Below, piece by piece: positions 55,859-64,000 of a stretch of DNA of 64,000 nt. This DNA comes from Brassica napus (Eukaryota; Streptophyta; Magnoliopsida; Brassicales; Brassicaceae). Under the pieces are notes generated by a model. It worked only from the letters and a program-made list of their open reading frames with translations, did no database searches and was not told the origin of the DNA. Position 1 is the first letter of the stretch. Every line of letters starts with the position of its first letter. The translations under genes and the position numbers were made by a program. The DNA lies in the NCBI RefSeq assembly GCF_020379485.1, contig NC_063445.1, positions 54,833,422 through 54,897,421 on the forward strand, written 5' to 3'.

Positions 55859-56097
55859 GAGCACCAACAATGCAGTTGCTCGATGGAGTGATTGTTGGCA
55901 GAGTCCACCGTAAAAAAAAGAAAATAGAGTCGCTAAAAACACCAGATTTGGCATCGATGTTTGAGCTGTTTCGCGGACTCCACTGACACGTGGCAGCCCG
56001 CGATTGGTTCATTTTTAATTTTTTTTTAATCAGAGAAAAAAACCAAAAAAAAAAAAAATTAAGCACCCCACTTGAAGTGTTAGAGTTAATGGTGCTT
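55859..56097. mobile_element. Harbinger-type MITE, 239 bp, TAA duplication
   Basis: Left GAGCACCAACAATGC and right GTTAATGGTGCTT are inverse-like (GAGCACCA / AAGCACCATTAAC) and flanked by TAA (55856-55858 and 56098-56100). A-rich interior, non-coding. Likely related to the element at 50440. Confidence 0.7.
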
Positions 56098-56100
56098 TAA

Positions 56101-57857
56101 AATACGTTGTAAGAGTGTTGTGAAATTGGGGTTGCAAAATGAAACAAATTACTGGTTACAAAATTGTAAAAAATGGAAAGAAAATTAGGCTTAGATGGCA
56201 TAATGGAACAATATTACACAGCTCATATTCTACGTCATAGTGAATCAGTTTTCCCTTCTAATCATTTTTACTAAAAACATTTCACGCTGAAGAAAATGTA
56301 TCCTACATAGGGATACATGTGTTAAAAATCAGATGAGTACACACAAACCTCTCTCTCTCTCTCTTACACATGCGAAGAGATGAGACAAAGATTCTATAGT
56401 GGAAGTAAGTGTGGAAATGAGGTGCAAAGGGTGGTCCTAAGTAAAAGGTCTCAGAAGATACTTATGCCTTTCCAGTGTGTTGCAAGCGATTAAAATTACA
56501 AAAACAAAAGTGATGTCTCTTCACTTTAGGGTCCACTCTTCTCTTTTTTCCCTTTAATAGGTCAATCGAAGAAGACGGATCGTGATTGTGCCTGCTCATT
56601 ACTGGATACTTGGTTTTCTCTTGTTATTCTTTTTTCTTAGCCTACATGAAAAGAGAAATAATAAGTGATATATTCTTATTATCAGAGCTTTCTTCAGCTT
56701 ACTCTAAAACGTTCCTTGTAAACACCAATTGCTATAATTAAGTCATTCATGCACTTACATACAACCAAAAAGTGAATGTTTGCAAAATTTCTACACAGTT
56801 GGTTCCCACTTTCTCCAAATTCATTCCATTTTGTTTTTATAAAAAGGATATTCCGTTTTCTTCATTCGTTATATGTTATGATTATTGTTGTTGGTCTGTG
56901 TTCCTAAGCCGTGTATAATTAGGTAGACTGATTTCTGTTGTGAAAATGAGAATGTGCCATCTGTTCTAACTAGTATATCCGTAAATCTTTCTCTCACAAT
57001 TTACTTTTCACATTGGAAAATTAGTTTTCATGGAAAAAAATCATCATAGGCGTAAATTAGTGATTGTTTGAGCGCCATTTTTCCAATGCGTAGTTAGACG
57101 TTAACTAAGGTGGGTATCAGTTTATATATTTGTCAACAATTTACTTATCATATGGTTACGTAACTTCAGTTCGCAAGATATTAATGTTAAAATGATACAT
57201 TATATCCGTGTTAAAATAGATAGTTAGATACATAATACTAATGTTAAAAAAGTAGATACATTATATATTATAGTACTGTTTATCACCCGTTAACCTACTG
57301 GTTAATTAAGTCAGATAATTAAACTTGGAGCATATCAGAAGTTGTGGGCCTAATGGTTGGTGAAAGCATGACAGTGTAATAACACACACACACTCACTCC
57401 CTCCACAACCCCCCCCCCCCCCCCCCCCCCCCAACCCCACCCCCCACCACACACCCTCATTCCTAGATTCGCCTTTATATATTTATTTTGAAAATTTTCA
57501 ATTTATTTCTTTTACTAGTAAGAAACCAAACGATATATCGCAGCGTGTGTGTTTCATCAAGCCTCTTTTTCTGTTGAGTAATTTCCAAATTTGATGATAA
57601 CAAAACGTTACAAAAGTATTTGCATGGTTTGGGCTATATATTTCTAGATAAAAAATTACTTGCACAAGGTCACACACTGTTACGTTAGAACTCTGAAACA
57701 TAGATCTCGAAGCTAAATTTCAAGTTTTAGTTTGAACAATCAAATTGGTAGTATTGGGTTTCGTACATGATTTATGTCGGGCCTTTTGGATAAGGCCCAT
57801 ATTATTCAATGTGACGGATACACCAAGTTATTAACACTGAATACATCTGTGTACACT
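56101..57857. other. Gene-free intergenic DNA
   Basis: No gene. Contains an unusual run of 24 C (57409-57432). Confidence 0.45.
57409..57432. repeat. Homopolymer C24 in a C-rich patch
   Basis: A run of about 24 C followed by AACCCCACCCCCCACC. It could form G4/i-motif structures, or be a length-uncertain assembly feature. Confidence 0.9.
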
Positions 57858-58705
57858 TAGGGGTGTCAATTCGGGCTGGCCCGGCCCGGCCCGGCCCAAA
57901 CCCGCTAAGCCCGTAAAAATTTGAGCCCGGCCCGGCCCGGCCCGAAAATAATTTGGGTCTAGAATTCAAAGCCCGGCCCGACCTTTATAGGGCTATAGGG
58001 CTTTTCGGGCTTTTGTGGGCTTTTCGAAAAATAATTTGTCATTGTCAATTCCATCGTTTTAATACATGTGAATTTTCATTAAAAAAAAAGTTTTATTTTA
58101 AAAAATAAAAAATATATAAAGTGAGTTTAACATTTTCTTCTCTATAACAAATGTTTTATTTTTTCGTATGCTTTAAAAATATTTTATACACAAACCAAAT
58201 TTAATAAGATTTAAATAATCAAATATCAATTAAAACTAAAAATATAAGAGAACTAAATTTATGATAAACATGGTCAAACGTTTCATACTTTGTATTTTGA
58301 AAATAAAAACATGTTCATTACAAGAAAACATGTTCACGTTGTACAAAGAAGAAGGTACTTTTGTAAAATTTAAAATGTAACATTTGTAATGATGAAACAA
58401 AAAAAGTGCATTAACAACTTTTATATTTGTTTTATTAAAGTTTGGATAAAAATATTAAAATAATATGTCAATATTAATAATAGTTTCGAATACAAAAAGA
58501 GATAATATTTACGCTAAAATATAAAATTTCAGGTTTTCGGACCGGCCCTAGCCCAAACGGGCTTAAGCCCAAAATATCCAAAGCCCAAATGGGCTTAGCC
58601 CGAAAGGCCCAATTTTTTTGGGCTTATAAAACTAAGCCCAAACCCAGTAATTTTTAGGGCTGGACGGGCTCGAGCTGCGGGCTTCGGCCCTAATTGACAT
58701 GTCTA
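57858..58705. mobile_element. hAT-like element with GGCCC word arrays and perfect 8-bp duplication
   Basis: Left TAGGGGTGTCAATTCGGGC and right (inverse) TAGACATGTCAATTAGGGC match at most positions. GGCCC/GGGCTT words fill ~120-150 bp at both ends, with an AT-rich centre. Flanks are TGTACACT on both sides (57850-57857 and 58706-58713). 848 bp, non-coding. Confidence 0.85.
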
Positions 58706-58713
58706 TGTACACT

Positions 58714-59332
58714 CATTCTCCTACAATGGATTAAAAAAAACATAAAGTCGAAAATAGTAATGAAAACGAATGTATTGGTAAGCCATAAATGAGTTAGTTG
58801 CTCGTTTTAGTTTTCTCTTTGTAAGAAAAGTCCACAAGAAAGTTACGATTGCCATATCTTCACTGTCCCTTTTGGTTTGATTTTTTGAAACTTTTCTCGA
58901 TCGAAGTGAAAAATTTCATGGCCACATGACACCTAAATCCCGTCAAAACATGCTGGAGACCGTCCTTCATTAATGGTAAGTTGATTTGGATAGACATAAT
59001 TGGTTTTTAAATAGGGAAGTTACCATAACTCTAAGAGATTGATCAAAAAGAACATACTCTCATGTACAGATGTTTGGTCTATCGCATTACGGATATGTTT
59101 TTTGGAGTCGACTGATGGATAGAAAATGGACATGCACCAAGGGAGAACACATCAAAAAGTCTCAAGTAAAACAGAGGAAAATTATAAACACTCTCCAACA
59201 CATAAGGAGTATGTTAACGAATAAAGCAAACGTAGATATTCAAAACCACGTGCCGACTTATTATTGATTGATGCTTTGTACATGAAATTGATCTCCAACA
59301 TTCTCTATTCTCATATATTATAAGTTATACAA
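58714..59332. other. Gene-free DNA before Helitron
   Basis: A short frame at 59070-59267 has no recognised motif. Nothing else. Confidence 0.4.
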
Positions 59333-61058
59333 TCCCCTATATATTAATTCTGGAGCATTACAGCGTGTTTTCGTAGCCACGTGTCATTACAAGAATGATT
59401 CTTAGAATTGTTAGAAAAATAAGTTGGTTCATATAAACATATACTATGTTTTTTTATTAAATTAACTATCAAATTAATTAGTAGTGTACAAAATAATATT
59501 TTTTTCTTTCCTTAAATAAAAGTTATGGAATTACCTAATATGGTTAACATATATATGACAATTAATGATTATGAATAATACATATTCGATAACAATTTTT
59601 CTAACCTCTCCCTTTTTTATTCAATTTTATACTATTAAAAGAAATTAAACAATCACATTATGCATATAATAAAAAATTTAGATTTTTCTTATATGTTCTA
59701 TTTTGAATTTTTAAAAACAACCATAAATTACTAAAAATGGTAAAAGTCTCACATCGAAAATTTTGTGATCAATGGTTTAACTTATTTTTTGTTCAAGCAA
59801 GATACAAATGATCATATATCGTAGGGGTGGGCGTTCGGATACATGTTCGGATTCATATCAGATATTTCAGTATAAATGTATAGAACACATTCGGGTATTT
59901 CTACACTTCAAGTCGGGTTCGGGTATTTTATGTTCGGATTCAGATATTTTGGGTCGGGTTTGGATCTTTAAATTTTGAAGAAAAAATAAATAAATTATTC
60001 ATTTTTTAAGTTTATGTATTTAAAATATATTTAACTTAACCAGTTTTCTAATTTTTAAAAAGTTAACCTATTAAAAGGTTTGGAGATAAAACTTTAAAAA
60101 TAGAAAGACACTAATTTAGTTGTTGTTTTGAAATTTTAGATGCAACTTTTGTTAATGCAAGAAACAAGAGTTTGATATGTATTTTAAGTGAGTAGCAAAT
60201 GATTGTGTCCATAATTATATGTATATTATCTAATTTTGAGCAATAAACATCATTAATATAAATATTTTGAGTAAAATGAGAGAAATAAACTATAAATATA
60301 AGGTTAAGTATACTTATGTTTGGTTATCTTCGGATATCCATTCGGGTTCGGATATTACCCGTTCGGATTCAGATATTACCCGAACGGGTGAAATAAGTAA
60401 TTTGTTTTGTTGTTCTAGAATTAGATGATTTTTAGACCGAGCTGGTGAATATATACTAGACATATGTTTATATTTCAAGTCTGCACGCATATTCTATAAC
60501 ATCTTGATATATTAGATTTGAACACAGTTTGCCGGTGATTTTGTTTTCAAAATTTTGATTCTTAATTAGATATGAATCTGGAATGAAACTAATTTTTACA
60601 TATGTCTATTTATTAAATTGACACTTATGTAATTCACCGAATTCATATTAAAAAAAAAAAACTTAACTCATATCAATGAAACAAAGAACAGAACGAAAGC
60701 ACAATTTTATAGAGGTAGAAAATGAAATCACTTACAGAGAGTCAATAGTAAACAAATTGGACGAAGAAAACCTAATCTTCTTTCGTCATCATACGATCGA
60801 TGTTGCCTATTTGGTTTCAGTGATTTGTGTCAGCCGCAAAACTTAATTTCCTTTTGTGCGTATGAAGTCTTAAAATAATTAAAATGAGATGTAATACGTT
60901 CACTCTTCAACAACGATGATATACTGAAGATACCAACATTTGTATTGGTCATTTTATAATCGATAAAGATTGTAGTGTTACAAAATGTTAAAACCATTTA
61001 ATAAACAAACATTATTATAAAAACTCACTCCGCGCATGCGCGCGGGTTATCATCAGAT
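59333..61058 (+). mobile_element. Helitron (non-autonomous) carrying a nested hAT-like insertion
   Basis: Begins TCCCCTATATATTAATTCTG after an A and shares ~480 bp with the element at 31241. The probable 3' end near 61030-61058 has a GC-rich hairpin (CCGCGC-AT-GCGCGCGG) followed by GTTATCATCAGATAA; the final CTRR is mutated, so the right edge is approximate. Confidence 0.65.
59822..60390. mobile_element. hAT-like element with TTCGG/CCGAA words inside the Helitron
   Basis: Starts TAGGGGTGGGCGTTCGGAT, the terminus seen at 27943 in inverse, with TCGGGTA/TTCGGAT words at both ends. The right end (about 60390) lacks the expected CACCCCTA, so it is truncated or decayed. The related Helitron at 31241 lacks this insert at the equivalent place (~31690). 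Confidence 0.6.
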
Positions 61059-61440
61059 AAAATATTAAATTACAATATACTATAACTTAGATTTTATAAA
61101 GAACTATTTTTCGCTCACTTATTTAGTTTAATAGAAGGATATCAAATGTTTTTAATACAATATCAAAATTATACGAAACATATGGTCATTGTCTTAATTA
61201 TATATGGAGCCTGTCGGTCCATTAATATAACAAAACTGTGAGAGGATGTATAACTATAAACTTTCATTAAATGGTCGTTTTGTTAATTGATTGATGTCAA
61301 CTGTATATATGTGCGTTTCCTTACCCTAAATTCGAAGTGATAACTGCATATTTTTTGATACAGGAGATGATTTGCTTTCGTACGTAAGTTAAGTACTATA
61401 ATGTAACTACACCGAACAGAAAAACAGGTGAAATTAAACA
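61059..61440. other. AT-rich DNA upstream of RD22
   Basis: No gene is seen. Confidence 0.4.
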
Positions 61441-61658
61441 CACATGTCCACACATGGACAGAAGGAGCATTTAAAGTAGAAGGAAAGTGGTTGTTAGAGA
61501 GTATGTGATATAATTAATCGGCCCAAATAGATTGGTAATTGTTAGCCGCCATGCTAATAACTTCAACCTCAGATCTTTCTACTAAAACCATTTTATTATA
61601 AATTCTACGTACACTCCCACTTCATCTCCTCAAATTCATCAAAACACACTACAAGAAA
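61441..61658 (+). promoter_or_regulatory. RD22 promoter with paired CACATG (MYC) sites and TATA box
   Basis: Two CACATG hexamers (61441-61446 and 61451-61456) lie 10 bp apart. CACATG is the MYC-type site known in the Arabidopsis RD22 promoter, where it works with a MYB site in the drought/ABA response. A TGGTTGTTAG at ~61488 resembles the TGGTTAG MYB site with a 3-bp insertion. A TATA-type ATTATAAATT is at about 61596. Function is inferred. Confidence 0.55.
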
Positions 61659-63802
61659 ATGTTGACTCGTCTCCCTTTGATATGTTTTGTTGTTTCAGTC
61701 ACGGCCATTGCGGCTGACTTAACACCGGAGCGTTATTGGAACACTGCCTTACCAAACACTCCCATGCCAAACTCTCTCCGTCATCTTTTCACGCCAGGTT
61801 ACTGTAAAATCTTTTTACTTTATATATGTTTGTTTCTATATGTCCAAAGCTGATTGGTTACACAATCTCTGATAGTTTGTGATTATGTATGTTAAGAACA
61901 TCTCCAAACCATCTTTATATTTGTTTGTATGAACATTTATAAACAAATTTATTTCAACATACATTATCTCTTCTCTTAAAATGTAAACATTTCTTTTTTT
62001 TCTCTGTATGTCAAAATATAATTTATTTATTTTCAGTATAAATAAATATTAATTTAGAAGATACACTAAAGTAAGTATTTATAATTCAAAAAATATTTTT
62101 ATTTTATTTTAGAGGAAAATATAACAAAATATATGTTGTAGATTTCACTGATGAAAAGAGCACCGACGTCCAAGTAGGGAAAGGAGGCGTGAACGTTAAC
62201 GCCGGAAAAGGTAAACCCGGCGGAGGAACCGCCGTTAACGTTGGAAAAGGAGGAGTGTACGTGGACACAGGCAAGGGCAAGGGAACACACGTGAGCGTTA
62301 GCGGCGGAAAGGGTCCCGGAGGAGGCGTTGGAGTCCACACCGGGAAGCCTGGAAAGAGAACCGACGTAGGAGTTGGTAAAGGCGGAGTTATAGTGCACAC
62401 GCGACACAAGGGCAGGCCGGTCTACGTCGGTGTAACGCCAGGACCAAACCCTTTTGTGTATAACTATGCAGCGAGCGAGACTCAGCTCCACGACGACCCC
62501 AAAGCGGCTCTCTTCTTCTTGGAGAAGGACATGGTTCCTGGAAAAGCTATGAACCTCAGGTTTAATGCGGAGGATGGTTACGATGGTAAAACGGCGTTCT
62601 TGCCACGTGGGGAGGCGGAAACGGTGCCGTTTGGGTCGGAGAAGTTTTCAGAGATTTTGAATACTTTCTCGGTGAAACCAGGTTCGGAGGAAGCTGAAAT
62701 GATGAAGAAGACTATTGAGGAGTGTGAAGCGAAAAGAGTTGGGGGAGAGGAGAAGTATTGTGCGACTTCTTTGGAGTCTATGGTCGATTTTAGCGTTTCT
62801 AAACTTGGCAAATATCACGTCCGTGCTGTTTCCACTGAGGTAACAAACACTTCTCTTCTCTTCTTTTCATGGTTTATTATTACGTTTAGGTTTGACATAA
62901 ATCAAATAAAGTCAAAACTGAATGAAATTAATATATGTAATTAGGTTTCGTTATGTTTGATTAGGTTAAATTTGATGAGGTTTGGGTTGTATACTTGTAT
63001 CTACTTTATCTCCGGTTAGGATTCGGTTTTAGCTAGTAAATGATTCATTCAACATCGTACATCTTGTTTGCTTAAATACTAGTATATTACTATATACAAG
63101 AGAAATAAAAGTTAAAAACTACTTTTTATTTTATATTTGGGTTTGAGTTTAGTGCTTAATTAGAATTTAGGGTTTAATATATATTTAGAAGGCAAGATAT
63201 TGTAAAATTTTAAAGTTTGGAGTAACTTAATCATTTCACTCTTTAATTAATGTTATTTTGAGAATTTTTTTGTTTGTTTGCTACTTTTTTCATAATTGTT
63301 TTTTTTTTTGTGTTATTTAAATCATTTGCTCTGTATAAGTGAACATATATAAAAAAGGAAATTTAAGTTTGGTATGATTTGGTTTTACACTTTTACTTGG
63401 TTCAGTTTAGTTTCATTTGATTTTTATGTCCACGCCTAATACTCGAGTTAATTGATGTAACCTTGGTTACTACAGGTGGCTGAGAAGAATGCACCGATGC
63501 AAAAGTACAAAATCGCAGCACCCGGAATAAAGAAGCTGTCGGACGACAAGTCAGTGGTGTGTCACAAACAGAAGTACCCATTCGCCGTGTTCTACTGCCA
63601 CAAGGCGATGATGACGAGCGTTTATGCGGTTCCACTCGAAGGAGAGAACGGTCTGCGGGCTAAAGCGGTTGCGGTATGCCACAAGAACACCTCGGCTTGG
63701 AACCCAAACCACTTGGCCTTCAAAGTGCTTAAGGTGAAGCCTGGGACTGTTCCGGTCTGCCATTTCCTCCCTGAGACCCATGTTGTTTGGTTCAGCTATT
63801 AG
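61659..63802 (+). CDS. RD22: RD22-like BURP-domain protein (dehydration-responsive)
   Basis: Three exons (61659-61797, 62142-62839, 63476-63802), GT-AG and in phase, give 387 residues, close to the ~392 I recall for Arabidopsis RD22. Residues 1-20 are a signal peptide (LTRLPLICFVVSVTAIAAD). A Gly/Lys/Val-rich repeat region follows (VGKGGVNV, GKGKPGGG, VGKGGVYV, VGKGGVIVHT) up to about residue 125. The C-terminal BURP domain begins near FFLEKDMVPGK and shows the perfect CHX10CHX25CHX25CH pattern (SVVCHK..FYCHK..AVCHK..PVCHFLPETH). The family is secreted and wall-associated. In Arabidopsis RD22 is an ABA/drought-induced marker controlled by MYC2/MYB2. The gene looks intact. Confidence 0.95.
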
Positions 63803-64000
63803 ATAGATATGCTTTTATATATTGTGGGCTATGTAATAAATAATAATGTTTGACGCACTCTATCTTTTGGGATGTTTTGATTATGAATATATACACATAG
63901 TAAGGCGTTCTATATAGCCAAAGAATGAAGGCATCTATATATGTGTTTCAGTTTTCCCTTTACATAATTTTTTTTGTGGCCTGATTTATTCTTGTTGTTT
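63803..64000 (+). other. RD22 3' untranslated region
   Basis: AATAAATAATAATG around 63835-63848 offers a polyadenylation signal soon after the TAG at 63800-63802. Confidence 0.6.

Noticed and set aside
60640..60680. Possible further micro-insertion (A12 between TTCATAT and CTCATAT)
   Set aside because: The direct repeat is only about 6 bp and could be chance.
62099..62491. Antisense frames of 101-130 codons over RD22 exon 2
   Set aside because: Shadows of the Gly/Lys-rich repeat coding region of RD22.
1..64000. CRISPR array, operon or bacterial-type features
   Set aside because: The window is plant nuclear DNA; the tandem repeats seen have no regular spacer structure.

Overview
The window is nuclear DNA from a crucifer, most likely Brassica or a close Brassiceae relative. 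The evidence is split genes with GT-AG introns, a plant nuclear tRNA-Phe, plant Copia, LINE, SINE, Helitron, hAT, Harbinger and Stowaway elements, and a gene order that (from memory) follows part of Arabidopsis chromosome 5 read in descending order. The series is: a fragment like TCX4 (At5g25790), an alpha/beta hydrolase (At5g25770), pieces of eIF3 subunit L (At5g25754/At5g25757), rhomboid-like RBL11 (At5g25752), the auxin-biosynthesis gene YUC6 (At5g25620) and the drought/ABA gene RD22 (At5g25610). Locus names come from recall and residue patterns, not from a search.

Layout. 1-0.7 kb: 3' end of a LINE. 1.4-12.3 kb: a rearranged ancestral gene cluster holding a 3'-half pseudogene copy of the hydrolase, a C-terminal TCX fragment, an intact 13-exon hydrolase gene with a spare first exon, and broken eIF3L pieces on the minus strand that are split by a decayed Copia element. 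12.3-14.3 kb: intact seven-exon RBL11-like rhomboid. 14.9 kb: a slightly degenerate tRNA-Phe. 15-36.6 kb: about 21 kb with no supportable gene, built from AT-rich DNA, Helitrons, a SINE and hAT-like elements with subterminal word repeats, one of them carrying an inverted minisatellite. 36.7-41.3 kb: a complete Copia retrotransposon with an intact 1386-residue polyprotein, apparently identical LTRs and a perfect 5-bp target duplication. It lies about 0.73 kb upstream of YUC6 (42.1-45.1 kb). 46-50 kb: a long-inverted-repeat element and a Stowaway MITE. 50.4-55.2 kb: a dead PIF/Harbinger element followed by two related MITEs. 57.9-61.1 kb: hAT-like and Helitron elements. 61.7-63.8 kb: RD22.

Only four protein genes look intact: the hydrolase, RBL11, YUC6 and RD22. 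They share a strand but are not an operon; each has its own promoter. YUC6 makes auxin, RD22 is a wall-associated BURP protein, and RBL11 is a predicted plastid intramembrane protease.

The least expected signal is a set of about 13 tiny insertions of 14-27 bp. Most consist of an oligo(A) tail plus a handful of bases, and each is flanked by direct repeats of about 11-21 bp. They look like extreme 5'-truncated LINE/SINE retroposition products, and several share the tail word TTGA(C/T)C before the A run.
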